A stretch of DNA of 64,000 nucleotides. Source: Rhodoferax lithotrophicus (lineage in GTDB: Bacteria > Pseudomonadota > Gammaproteobacteria > Burkholderiales > Burkholderiaceae_C). The position numbers and the translations under genes were made by a program. The DNA is taken from assembly GCF_019973615.1 (NCBI RefSeq), contig NZ_AP024238.1:4857989-4921988 (forward strand). The letters are read 5' to 3'. Shown here piece by piece: positions 8,139 through 16,992 of this stretch. Positions within the stretch are counted from its first letter, which is position 1. Each line of letters opens with the position of its first letter. The notes beneath the pieces are model-generated. The model was not told the origin of the DNA, did no database searches, and was given only the letters and a program-made list of their open reading frames with translations.

Positions 8139-9638
8139 ATGCAAGAAACACTCCCCACCGATTGGCACGCGGAAGCCCTCAACATTCGTCCACGCACCCA
8201 AGCCTTTATTGGCGGGCGCGCAGTGGATGCCGTAGACGGCAGGACTTTCGCCACCATCAACCCAGCTACCGGCAAGGTATTGGCGCAGCTTGCCCGTTGC
8301 GGCCAGGCTGATGTGGATCTGGCTGTGCAGTCCGCTCGTGAGGCGTTTGAATCGGGTGTTTGGTCACGTATTCCGCCGCGCGAACGCAAGCGTGTGCTGC
8401 GGCGGCTGGCCGCGCTGATTCTGTCCAACGCCAAAGAGTTGGCATTACTCGACAGCCTGGACATGGGCAAACCCATCGCCGATGCCTTCAGCATTGATGT
8501 GCCCGGCGCGGCCGCAGTCATGGACTGGTACGCCGATGCCATTGACAAGGTCTATGGCGAAGTGGTGCCCACAGCCGCCGATGTGGTCGCCACCATCACC
8601 CGCGAACCAGTGGGCGTGGTGGCAGCCATCATCCCCTGGAACTTCCCATTGGATATGGCAGCCTGGAAGCTGGGGCCAGCCCTGGCTGCAGGCAACAGTG
8701 TCATTCTCAAGCCAGCCGAACAAAGCCCGTTATCGGCCTTGCGCCTGGCAGAGTTGGCACTGGAGGCGGGCATTCCTGCCGGGGTGTTCAATGTGCTGCC
8801 TGGGCTGGGAGAAGAAGCCGGGCAGGCTCTGGGTCTGCACCCCGATGTGGATTGCATCGCCTTTACCGGGTCCACCCAGGTTGGCAAGTTCTTCATGCGC
8901 TATGCCGCTGAATCGAACATGAAGATGGTCTGGTTGGAGTGCGGTGGCAAGAGCCCCATGCTGGTCTTTGCCGACTGCGAAGACCTGGATGCAGCGGCCC
9001 AGAGTGCTGCGGCTGGCATTTTCTACAACCAAGGCGAGGTGTGCTCGGCCACCTCACGCCTGTTGGTAGAAGCCAGCATCCACGATGCCTTTGTTGAACG
9101 GCTCAAGGCACATGCCCTGAGCCGCCAGCCGGCTGACCCGCTGGATACCAACACCACCATGGGGGCCATGGTCGACCAGAATCACTGCGCGCGCGTCATG
9201 CAATTCATTGCCGACGCGCAGGCTGAGGGCGGCACCCTCGTGGCCGGTGGCACGCGCGTCACCGTGGGTGAGAGCGACTGTTTTGTGGCCCCCACCATCT
9301 TCACGCAAATACGCCCTGATATGACCCTGGCCCGCGAAGAGGTGTTTGGCCCGGTGCTGGCCGTTACCGCTTTTCACAGCGAGGCCGAAGCCTTGGCCCT
9401 GGCCAACGACAGCATTTACGGTCTTGCCGCCTCGGTCTGGACGGGTAGCCTGAGCCGAGCCCACCGCGTGGCACGCGCCTTGCGCGTGGGCACGGTCTCA
9501 GTCAATTCCGTAGATGCTATCGACCCCGCCATGCCCTTTGGGGGTGTCAAGCAATCGGGCTTTGGGCGTGACCTCTCGCTGCATGCTTTTGACAAATTCA
9601 CCCAGCTCAAATCCACCTGGATCGGCCTTCAAGCCTAG
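8139..9638 (+). CDS. NAD-dependent aldehyde dehydrogenase (PuuC/KauB/HinD-type)
   Basis: This is a 499-residue member of the aldehyde dehydrogenase superfamily. It shows the cofactor-site IIPWNFPLDMAAWKLGPALA and KPAEQSPLSALRLAEL, FTGSTQVGKF, the catalytic glutamate in LECGGKSP, the catalytic cysteine in YNQGEVCSATSRLL, and the C-terminal EEVFGPVLAV and PFGGVKQSGFGRD. Closest-looking enzymes oxidise amino-aldehydes made by transamination. The start at 8139 has AGGA eight bases upstream; the reading frame stays open further upstream to 8097. The aminotransferase gene follows 45 bases later, so the two enzymes likely act in sequence (amine to aldehyde to acid). Confidence 0.92.
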   Translation: MQETLPTDWHAEALNIRPRTQAFIGGRAVDAVDGRTFATINPATGKVLAQLARCGQADVDLAVQSAREAFESGVWSRIPPRERKRVLRRLAALILSNAKELALLDSLDMGKPIADAFSIDVPGAAAVMDWYADAIDKVYGEVVPTAADVVATITREPVGVVAAIIPWNFPLDMAAWKLGPALAAGNSVILKPAEQSPLSALRLAELALEAGIPAGVFNVLPGLGEEAGQALGLHPDVDCIAFTGSTQVGKFFMRYAAESNMKMVWLECGGKSPMLVFADCEDLDAAAQSAAAGIFYNQGEVCSATSRLLVEASIHDAFVERLKAHALSRQPADPLDTNTTMGAMVDQNHCARVMQFIADAQAEGGTLVAGGTRVTVGESDCFVAPTIFTQIRPDMTLAREEVFGPVLAVTAFHSEAEALALANDSIYGLAASVWTGSLSRAHRVARALRVGTVSVNSVDAIDPAMPFGGVKQSGFGRDLSLHAFDKFTQLKSTWIGLQA

Positions 9639-9683
9639 TAGCTGCATCCCTTTTTCTCCCCTTTTATTCAACAGAGTGCCCTT

Positions 9684-11066
9684 ATGACAACCCTTGACAC
9701 CCAGCGCAGTACCCAGGAATACCAGGCCATTGACGCATCCCACCACATTCACGCCTTTATTGATCAAAAGGCTTTGAATGCTGAAAAACCGCGCGTCATT
9801 ACCAAGGGCTACGGTGCCTATGTAGAAGACAGCGATGGCAATAGGTACCTGGACGGCATGTCGGGCCTGTGGTGCACCAACATCGGCTATGGCCGCAAGG
9901 ATTTGGTAGCCGCTGCGGCCAAGCAGATGGAGGATCTGAGCTACTACAACATGTTCTTCCACACCACGCATCCGGCGGTGATTGAGCTCTCCAACCGCTT
10001 GTTTGACTTTCTACCCAAGCGCTACAGCCATGTGGTTTACACCAATTCGGGCTCGGAAGCGAATGAGTTGCTGATCCGCACGGTACGCCGTTACTGGGAT
10101 GTGGTCGGCAAACCCAGCAAGAAAATCCTGATCGGTCGCTGGAACGGCTACCACGGCTCCACGGTGGGCAGTGCCTCTTTGGGCGGTTTCAAATTCATGC
10201 ACGAGATGGGTGACTTGCCGATTGCCAACATTGCCCATATTGGCGAACCGTATTGGTATGCCCATGGCGGTGCGGCAACGCCGGAGGCCTTTGGGCTCAC
10301 ATCGGCCCAGGAACTTGAAGCCACAATTCTGGCGTTGGGTGCTGAGAATGTGGGTGCTTTTGTGGCCGAGCCTTTTCAGGGTGCGGGCGGCATGATTTTT
10401 CCGCCAGCCAGTTACTGGCCCGAAATCCAGCGCATCTGCCGCAAGTACAACGTGCTGCTGTGTGCCGATGAAGTGATTGGCGGCTTTGGTCGCACCGGAG
10501 AATGGTTTTCACACCAGCATTTTGGTTTTGAGCCCGACACCTTGACGATTGCCAAGGGATTGACCTCTGGCTATGTACCCATGGGTGGGCTGGTCTTGTC
10601 GCGGCATATGGCCGACACGCTGGTCGAAAACGGCGGCGTGTTTGCCCACGGTCTGACCTATTCCGGCCACCCTGTAGCCGCTGCCGTGGCGCTTGCCAAT
10701 ATCAATGCACTGGATCAAGAAGGTATTGTGGAACGCGTGAAGAACGACACCGGTCCTTACTTGCAGAAGCTCTTGCATGAGACCTTCTCCATGCATCCAT
10801 TGATTGGTGAAATCCAAGGGCAGGGCTTTGTCGCAGCCATCCAGTTTGCGCAGAACAAAGCCACCCGCACCCTGTTTGAAAACGAGACCGAGGTGACCTG
10901 GCGCTGCCGCACATTGGGCTTTGAAGAGGGCGTGATTGTGCGCTCCACTGCGGGGCGCATCATCATGGCACCCACGCTGGTTATGACGCGCGACCAAATC
11001 GACGAGTTGGTGGAGAAGACCCACCGCGCGGTGAATCGCACGGCTCAGGAACTGGGCCTCCTGTAA
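9684..11066 (+). CDS. Class III pyridoxal-phosphate aminotransferase (SpuC/HinC-type)
   Basis: The 460-residue class III (omega) transaminase contains GYGAYVEDSDGNRYLDGMSG, the phosphate-binding YTNSGSEANE, RWNGYHGSTVGSASLGG, CADEVIGGFGRTG, and the pyridoxal lysine in FEPDTLTIAKGLTSGYVPMGG. Such enzymes move the terminal amine of putrescine, beta-alanine or histamine to pyruvate. Context (aldehyde dehydrogenase before it, FAD monooxygenase and deacylase later in the island, hutC fragments at both ends) makes histamine:pyruvate aminotransferase a plausible specific role, as an inference; polyamine:pyruvate aminotransferase is the main alternative. Confidence 0.9.
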   Translation: MTTLDTQRSTQEYQAIDASHHIHAFIDQKALNAEKPRVITKGYGAYVEDSDGNRYLDGMSGLWCTNIGYGRKDLVAAAAKQMEDLSYYNMFFHTTHPAVIELSNRLFDFLPKRYSHVVYTNSGSEANELLIRTVRRYWDVVGKPSKKILIGRWNGYHGSTVGSASLGGFKFMHEMGDLPIANIAHIGEPYWYAHGGAATPEAFGLTSAQELEATILALGAENVGAFVAEPFQGAGGMIFPPASYWPEIQRICRKYNVLLCADEVIGGFGRTGEWFSHQHFGFEPDTLTIAKGLTSGYVPMGGLVLSRHMADTLVENGGVFAHGLTYSGHPVAAAVALANINALDQEGIVERVKNDTGPYLQKLLHETFSMHPLIGEIQGQGFVAAIQFAQNKATRTLFENETEVTWRCRTLGFEEGVIVRSTAGRIIMAPTLVMTRDQIDELVEKTHRAVNRTAQELGLL

Positions 11067-11126
11067 TCCCGATGCAAAGCCCGGGTGCCACGGTGGCCCT
11101 TGGACTTTGCAAGCTGCAATGCGTAC

Positions 11127-12092
11127 TCAGGCAGCTCGGCGGATCGATGCGATATCGGTCACCTTGGGCGGCAGGGCGTGTTCGGTATCAATCTCGCCCA
11201 GCACCATCTTGCAATGATCCACAAAAAGTCGCACTGGCTTGGTCAGCTGGGACTTGCGCAACCAGGTGGCCACCAGCTGCGAGCCGCTGACGTTTTCCTT
11301 GATCGGGCGGCAGACCAAGCGCTTACCGTCATAGGTGCGATCTTCGTGTGGTTTGGTGACCAGTAAAGAAAAACCGAAGCCCTGGCCGACCATTCCCCGC
11401 ACCATTTCCAGCGAGGGTGAACTGAACACCACATTGGGCGTGAGTCCATGCTCTTCAAACAGACTGATGAAGTAGGTGCGGCTGGGCAGGATGTCCAGAT
11501 GGATCATGGGCTCATGCACCAGCTCATGCAAGGAAACGTGCGCCTGAGTCGTTAGAGGGTGTGCTTCCGGCAGCAATACATAGGGCTTGCGTGGGGCCAG
11601 CAGGGGCTCGACTTCGAGGGTACTGTCCAGGTCATGGCGGTACAGAATGGCAACGTCAAAGCGACCATTGGTCAGGCCGTGCACCAGCTCGTGCTGCTCG
11701 CCGTCCTTGATGCGGATGCGTACCCCCGGATAGCGTTCGTTGAAGCTAGCAATCAGCTTGGGAAGGTACAACGGTGCCACCGTTTCAAAGCAGCCAATGT
11801 CGATCTGGCCGTTGATCATTTCATTGTCGGCCAGCGTATTTTGTTCAAACGCGTGCGCCGAGCGCAGCAGCTCCTGAGCCAGCAGATTGAAACGCTCACC
11901 CGCTTGTGTAAGCGACATACCTTGTGCATGGTGGCGGATGAACAGCTGGACATTGAATGCATCTTCCAGCCCCTTGATGGCGGCCGAGATGGACGGCTGC
12001 GCAATGAAGAGTTGGCGTGATGCTTCCGCCACGGTTCCGCACTTGACCGTTGTGACGAAATACTTAAGTTGTCGCAGGGTGTAGGCAGCCAT
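11127..12092 (-). CDS. LysR family transcriptional regulator
   Basis: The 321-residue protein has the LysR N-terminal helix-turn-helix (TLRQLKYFVTTVKCGTVAEA, SRQLFIAQPSISAAIKGLED) and an effector-binding domain starting about residue 92 (IDIGCFETVAPLYLPKLIASF). Start is taken at the ATG giving MAAYTLRQ, which fits the family; the open frame runs further to 12128. It is transcribed away from the ABC transporter genes, with a 600-base divergent region between, so it probably regulates them. A decayed relative of its first 35 codons is seen at 17166-17273. Confidence 0.9.
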   Translation of the reverse strand: MAAYTLRQLKYFVTTVKCGTVAEASRQLFIAQPSISAAIKGLEDAFNVQLFIRHHAQGMSLTQAGERFNLLAQELLRSAHAFEQNTLADNEMINGQIDIGCFETVAPLYLPKLIASFNERYPGVRIRIKDGEQHELVHGLTNGRFDVAILYRHDLDSTLEVEPLLAPRKPYVLLPEAHPLTTQAHVSLHELVHEPMIHLDILPSRTYFISLFEEHGLTPNVVFSSPSLEMVRGMVGQGFGFSLLVTKPHEDRTYDGKRLVCRPIKENVSGSQLVATWLRKSQLTKPVRLFVDHCKMVLGEIDTEHALPPKVTDIASIRRAA

Positions 12093-12691
12093 GTGAACTC
12101 TCGTAATGTTGATAAGCGATAAAAGCAATTTCCATGCACACTTTGGCGTACATCAAGTCGACACCATTGAAGCGACGCAAGCCCGCACTGTCATATTCCA
12201 TCTTTCAATCGTCCATATCGTAGTTGCTTGACCTACGGCGTCGTTCCTAGACCTGAATGAATTGGATTCGAAATTACTTCGCCTCTTCAAAGGTCAAGTG
12301 TGCAAAGTTGAATCATTCAAATCATGAACTTGACGGGGCGCTAACCAGTGTTGACCAATACCTTTCCGAGCATGGCTCCATAAATTTCCTAGGGTATGGC
12401 TAACATGGTGCGTGCGTTAGGGGCTTGTTGTGCAAGCACCCTGGCACTCTAGCCAAGAGCCAGACTGTGTGTGGTCTGGCGCACCGCATCCGCCCATGCG
12501 TCGCACCGGTTTGGCGCATGGAGGTGGAAGACAGTTTTTTGCTCTGTTTGCCCCACATATTTCATACGCAGAAGTCGGGGGTTTATCGGTGATCATCAAT
12601 ACCGCAGATCGTAAAAACGCGTATTAAGCGTCACGCCATCGCAGTCCTCAACCTCGGGCTTTGTGCCCACCACCGATTCATTGGAGTACCT
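12093..12691. promoter_or_regulatory. 600-base divergent control region between lysR and the ABC transporter
   Basis: I see no convincing gene here. The part nearest the transporter carries several short hairpins in a row: GCTTG/CAAGC (12424-12438), TGGC/GCCA (12442-12455) and GCCAGAC/GTCTGGC (12459-12480). A GC-rich stretch with repeated GCGCA(T/C) motifs follows to about 12520. The tandem hairpins could be a structured 5' leader or operator sites for LysR. No known riboswitch class could be matched by eye. The transporter start at 12692 is preceded by TTGGAG. Confidence 0.35.
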
Positions 12692-13687
12692 ATGCTGAAG
12701 TTAATCACCCGTTCCTTGCGCACCGCCCTGGTTGCCGGCCTAGCAGGCGCTGCGCTGTCTGCTGTGCCGGCTGTTGCTGGCACGATTTCCATTGGGCACA
12801 CCACCTGGGTGGGTTATGGCCCCTTGTTTATTGCACGGGATCTGGGCTACTTCAAAGCGGCGGGCCTGGAAGTTGAATTGACGACGATTGAGGAGTCCTC
12901 CCTCTATATGGCAGCCATGGCTTCGGGCAAGCTCGCAGGCACTGCTTCCACGATCGATGAAATTCTCAAGTACCGCAGTGCGCAGTTCTGCTTCCGCTCG
13001 GTGGTTGCCTTGGACGAAAGTTCTGGCGGCGACGGTATTGTGGTGGCCAAGGGCATTGAGTCCATCAAGGATCTGAAGGGCAAGGCCGTGGCCGTCAATG
13101 AAGGCTCGGTTTCCATGTTCTGGTTGTCCTACCTCCTCAAGAAAGCAGGCCTGTCACTCAAAGATATCGAGGTCAAGAACATGACGGCCGATGATGCTGC
13201 CTCTGCCTTCATTGCTGGGCGCGTGCCCGCTGCCGTGACTTGGGAGCCCAACCTCACAATGGTCAAGCAAAAGAAGGTTGGCAAGGTGCTGGTTGACAGC
13301 AGCAAGACTCCTAGTGTGATTGTGGACGTTGTGGCGTTGCGTTGCGATGTGATCAAACAACAGCCCAAGGATGTGCAGGCTCTTGTAGACGGGGTCAACA
13401 AGGCCGTGCAATACATGAAGACCAACCCCAAGGAATCTGCAGAGATCATCGCCAAGGGTCTGGGTGGCTATCTGTCCAAGCCAGAGGACGTGGTTGACTC
13501 CCTCAAGGGTGTGCGCTTCTATGACACCAAAGGCAGCGCCGGTTTGCTGGGCAGCAGTGCCAAACCAGGTCCGATCAAGGACGTGATCTCGTTGGCCAAC
13601 GAAACCTGGAGCGCCATCCAGGGAAAGACTCTGACCGTGAGCTATGAAGACTTGGTGGACACCCACTTCCTGTCCGTCTCGCACTAA
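12692..13687 (+). CDS. ABC transporter substrate-binding protein (NMT1/TauA/SsuA-like)
   Basis: The 331-residue protein has a signal peptide (LITRSLRTALVAGLAGAALS, cleavage near VAG). The mature start ISIGHTTWVGYGPLFIARDLGYFKAAGLEVE is typical of the NMT1/nitrate-sulfonate-taurine class of binding proteins. The SD-like TTGGAG precedes the ATG. The ligand is not evident from sequence; the class binds sulfonates, pyrimidine precursors, nitrate and other small organic ions. Genomic context suggests an amine, imidazole compound or related acid. Confidence 0.88.
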   Translation: MLKLITRSLRTALVAGLAGAALSAVPAVAGTISIGHTTWVGYGPLFIARDLGYFKAAGLEVELTTIEESSLYMAAMASGKLAGTASTIDEILKYRSAQFCFRSVVALDESSGGDGIVVAKGIESIKDLKGKAVAVNEGSVSMFWLSYLLKKAGLSLKDIEVKNMTADDAASAFIAGRVPAAVTWEPNLTMVKQKKVGKVLVDSSKTPSVIVDVVALRCDVIKQQPKDVQALVDGVNKAVQYMKTNPKESAEIIAKGLGGYLSKPEDVVDSLKGVRFYDTKGSAGLLGSSAKPGPIKDVISLANETWSAIQGKTLTVSYEDLVDTHFLSVSH

Positions 13688-13695
13688 CAGGGCCG

Positions 13696-14502
13696 ATGAT
13701 GTCTGAAATGCAGAAGTTGTTCACGCGTTGCCTAACGCCTAAGACCGATTTGCCGCGCATGCTGGTGTTGTATGCCGGTGCCTTGAGCTGGTTGCTGATG
13801 TTCGGCGGCTGGTGCGCACTGTCGTACGGGGAGCTGGTTCCCGCTATGTTCCTGCCGTCGCCCCTGGAGGTGCTTCAAGCAGGCATTCGACTGTTTAAGG
13901 ATGGGACTCTGGTGAATCACGTGCTGGCGAGTGTGGAAGTCGTGGTGATAGGCTTTGTCGTGTCATCGGCCATCGCAGTTCCGCTGGGTTTGCTGATGGG
14001 CAGCTTCCGCATTGTTCAGGCCGTGATGGATCCACCGGTCAACTTCATTCGCTACCTGCCTGTCACGTCCTTTGTTCCGCTATTCATTCTCTGGATTGGC
14101 ATCGGTCTGGAGCAGCGGGTAGCGGTGATTATTTTTGGCGTGTTCTTCCAGCAGTTGGTGATGATCTCTGATGTCTCGCGCAGCGTGGGCAAGGACCTGA
14201 TCAACGCCAGCTACACGCTGGGCTGCAGCCGTCGTGATGTGCTCCTGCATGTGCTCGGGCCGGCATCTCTCCCTGGCGTGCTGGACACCCTGCGCGTCAC
14301 TATCGGCTGGGCCTGGACCTATCTGGTGGTGGCTGAAATGGTGGCTGCATCCAGTGGGCTGGGCTATATCAGTCTCAAGGCCATGCGCGGACTGCAGGTG
14401 GATGTCATCTTCCTGGCTATTGCCGTGATTGGTCTGCTGGGGCTGCTTACCGACCAGCTCTTCCGATTACTCCGACTCAAGGTGTGCGCATGGGCACAGT
14501 AA
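13696..14502 (+). CDS. ABC transporter permease (SsuC/TauC-like)
   Basis: This is a 268-residue membrane protein with about six helices. The binding-protein-dependent transport signature lies near residues 165-185 (LINASYTLGCSRRDVLLHVLGPASLPGVL), matching the EAA loop. LPSPLEVLQAGIRL near the N-terminus is typical of SsuC/TauC permeases. It lies 8 bases after the binding-protein gene and 12 bases before the likely ATPase start, whose possible GTG start even overlaps it, so the three form one importer operon. Confidence 0.9.
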   Translation: MMSEMQKLFTRCLTPKTDLPRMLVLYAGALSWLLMFGGWCALSYGELVPAMFLPSPLEVLQAGIRLFKDGTLVNHVLASVEVVVIGFVVSSAIAVPLGLLMGSFRIVQAVMDPPVNFIRYLPVTSFVPLFILWIGIGLEQRVAVIIFGVFFQQLVMISDVSRSVGKDLINASYTLGCSRRDVLLHVLGPASLPGVLDTLRVTIGWAWTYLVVAEMVAASSGLGYISLKAMRGLQVDVIFLAIAVIGLLGLLTDQLFRLLRLKVCAWAQ

Positions 14503-15344
14503 CTATGAATACGCCATCCTCCATCGATTTTCAGGATCCACAGGACACCGTAACCTGTGCCTCACCACGGCTGCAAATTCGCAACGTCAACCTGCAGTTC
14601 AACACCCCAGGTGGCGGTAGCTTTACGGCCTTGGGTGATGTGTCATTGGATGTTCCAGATCAGCAGTTCGCCGTGATTGTGGGGCCTTCGGGTTGCGGCA
14701 AGTCCAGCTTGTTGTACCTGACTGCGGGGCTGAACGAGCCAACCGGTGGCGAGATTCGCGTGGGTGGTGCGCGCATCACGAGCCCAGGTGCCGACCGAGG
14801 CATGGTGTTTCAGGGATACACCCTGTTTCCCTGGCTCACCGTGCGCCAGAACATTGAGTTCGGACTGAAGCGTCGCAACATGCCCGCGGCACAGCGGCGT
14901 GAAGTAGTCGATCACTATTTGGCCGAGGTCAACCTATTGGGATTTGCGGACAACTTTCCCAAGCAGTTGTCTGGCGGCATGATGCAACGCGTGGCGATTG
15001 CCCGTGCGCTGGCCAACGATCCCCAAATTCTGCTGATGGACGAGCCCTTTGGCGCGCTCGACAGCCAGACTCGACACCAGATGCAGCGTTTGCTGCTTCG
15101 GGTGTGGGAGCACTCCAAAAAGACCGTGGTATTTGTTACCCACGATATTGACGAGGCCATTCTTCTGGGCGACCGCGTCTTTGTGATGGGTGCTAAACCC
15201 GGGCGCATCCGCAAGGTGCTCGACATCCCTTTGGAGCGACCGCGACATGTGGGGGTTGAAATGGAACCCGAATTCATTGCGTTGAAGCGAGAAATTCTCG
15301 ATCTTCTGCATGATGAGATTGGGGATGAACCGGACAATGAATAA
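14490..15344 (+). CDS. ABC transporter ATP-binding protein (SsuB/TauB-like)
   Basis: The 284-residue ATPase has Walker A VGPSGCGKSSLL, Q-loop MVFQGYTLFPWLTV, signature LSGGMMQRVAIARAL, Walker B ILLMDEPFGALD and the switch histidine VTHDIDEA. The FPWLTV Q-loop region is typical of the nitrate/sulfonate/taurine subfamily. Candidate starts are GTG 14484, ATG 14490 and ATG 14505; 14490 was chosen, overlapping the permease stop by 13 bases. It energises import of the unknown ligand of the preceding binding protein. Confidence 0.92.
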   Translation: MGTVTMNTPSSIDFQDPQDTVTCASPRLQIRNVNLQFNTPGGGSFTALGDVSLDVPDQQFAVIVGPSGCGKSSLLYLTAGLNEPTGGEIRVGGARITSPGADRGMVFQGYTLFPWLTVRQNIEFGLKRRNMPAAQRREVVDHYLAEVNLLGFADNFPKQLSGGMMQRVAIARALANDPQILLMDEPFGALDSQTRHQMQRLLLRVWEHSKKTVVFVTHDIDEAILLGDRVFVMGAKPGRIRKVLDIPLERPRHVGVEMEPEFIALKREILDLLHDEIGDEPDNE

Positions 15345-15366
15345 GGCCTGATCAGGCCCACTTGCC

Positions 15367-16992
15367 ATGACAACACGACAGACCACTGCCAGCGACAGCT
15401 ACGACTACATCATCGTGGGTGCCGGTTCCGCCGGATGCGTGCTGGCCAATCGGCTCAGCGAAGACCCGAATGTGCGGGTTTGCCTGCTGGAAGCGGGAAG
15501 CAGCGATGCCAGTGAACGCGTGCAGGTACCGGCCGGAACCATCACGCTTTACACCAGCCCAACTTACAGTTGGAACTACTTTTCAACACCACAAAAAGCG
15601 TTGGGTGGTCGCAGCCTGCACTGCCCACGCGGCAAGGTGTTGGGTGGCTCCAGCTCCATGAACAGCATGATTTACATTCGCGGCTTTGCCTCCGACTACA
15701 ACAAGTGGTTGGCTGCCGGATGCACAGGCTGGGGTTGGGACGACGTGCTGCCGTACTTCCGACGCTCGGAGAAAAACATGCTGCAGCAAGACCCCTCCCG
15801 CCACGGCAGCAGTGGCGAGCTTTTGGTCGATAAGCCACGTGACCCGAATCCGGTGTCGAAGCGATTTGTGCAAGCGGGTCAACGCTTGGGGCTGCCTGAG
15901 AACCAGGACTTTAATGGCGAGGCGGCCTTTGGTGTCGGACTGTACGATGTGACGCAAAAGCAGGGCCGTCGTCTGTCGGCCTATCGCGCCTTCGTTGCAC
16001 CGGTGCTGCAGCGTGCAAACCTGGTGGTGATGCGCGATACCACAGTGGACACCTTGCAAATGGATGGTGCAAAAGTCCAGGGTGTTCGGGTGCAGAGCAG
16101 CGCCTCTGGCCTGCAACTGTTGCGGACAAACCGCGAAGTGATTCTCTGCGCTGGTGCCATCGGCTCGCCGCATCTTTTGCTGAAGTCTGGCATTGGGCCG
16201 CACCAGCAGCTCGAAGCCGCAGGCATCACCGTGCAGTGCGACCTGCCTGGCGTAGGTCAGAACTTGCAGGACCACCTGGACGGCTTGGTCACGGTCCGTT
16301 CACCATCAGCTGCCACGCTGGGGTTTTCGTGGCGTGCTTTGCCCCAACTCATGATGGCGCCTTTGCGTTATCTGTTCCAGCGCAAGGGATGGCTGACGAC
16401 CAATTATGTGGAGGCCGGTGGCTTTGCCCGCACGCCGCTTTCCAATGGCGAGCCTGATGTGCAATTTCACTTTGTTCCCGGCTATCGCAGCCACCGAGGG
16501 CGGCTCTTTGAATGGGGGCATGGCTACGCCATCCACACCTGCGTACTTCGTCCGCAAAGCCGGGGTCAGCTCCGCCTGGACGCACAAGGCAAGCTGGAAC
16601 TGGACTACAACTTTCTCTCAGCGCCTCAGGACGCGCAGGTGCTGATGGAAGGTCTGCGTCTGGCGCGCGCTATCCTGGCAGATAGCGCCTTCGGCGACAT
16701 ACGCGGCACGGAAATGCTGCCGGGTGTCGAGGTGCAGACGGACGCGCAGTTGCGTGACTACATTCGCGACCATGCCGCCACGGTTTTTCATCCGGCGGGC
16801 ACCTGCAAGATGGGTGTGGATCCGATGGCCGTGGTAGCCCCCGACCTGCGTGTTCATGGGGTTTGCGGGCTGCGTGTGGCAGATGCCTCCATCATGCCCT
16901 TGCTGGTGAGCGGCAACACCAATGCTCCCTGCATCATGATCGGTGAGAAGGCGGCTGATTTGATTCAGAGCGCTGCTTCTACCACGGTCTGA
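15367..16992 (+). CDS. GMC family FAD-dependent alcohol oxidoreductase (choline dehydrogenase-like)
   Basis: The 541-residue GMC oxidoreductase starts with the FAD-binding YDYIIVGAGSAGCVLANRLSE and shows the GMC signature GRSLHCPRGKVLGGSSSMNS and the second motif GAIGSPHLLLKSGIGP. It ends with a C-terminal active-site region ATVFHPAGTCKMG (catalytic His) and VSGNTNAPCIMIGEKAAD. These enzymes oxidise primary alcohols to aldehydes. It follows the importer ATPase by 22 bases. In a histamine-type pathway it could feed imidazole ethanol into the aldehyde dehydrogenase; that is inference. Confidence 0.9.
   Translation: MTTRQTTASDSYDYIIVGAGSAGCVLANRLSEDPNVRVCLLEAGSSDASERVQVPAGTITLYTSPTYSWNYFSTPQKALGGRSLHCPRGKVLGGSSSMNSMIYIRGFASDYNKWLAAGCTGWGWDDVLPYFRRSEKNMLQQDPSRHGSSGELLVDKPRDPNPVSKRFVQAGQRLGLPENQDFNGEAAFGVGLYDVTQKQGRRLSAYRAFVAPVLQRANLVVMRDTTVDTLQMDGAKVQGVRVQSSASGLQLLRTNREVILCAGAIGSPHLLLKSGIGPHQQLEAAGITVQCDLPGVGQNLQDHLDGLVTVRSPSAATLGFSWRALPQLMMAPLRYLFQRKGWLTTNYVEAGGFARTPLSNGEPDVQFHFVPGYRSHRGRLFEWGHGYAIHTCVLRPQSRGQLRLDAQGKLELDYNFLSAPQDAQVLMEGLRLARAILADSAFGDIRGTEMLPGVEVQTDAQLRDYIRDHAATVFHPAGTCKMGVDPMAVVAPDLRVHGVCGLRVADASIMPLLVSGNTNAPCIMIGEKAADLIQSAASTTV

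Noticed and set aside
12430..12627. 65-codon plus-strand frame in the lysR/ABC intergenic region
   Set aside because: No ribosome site, mixed composition and it covers the hairpin region; not supported as a gene.
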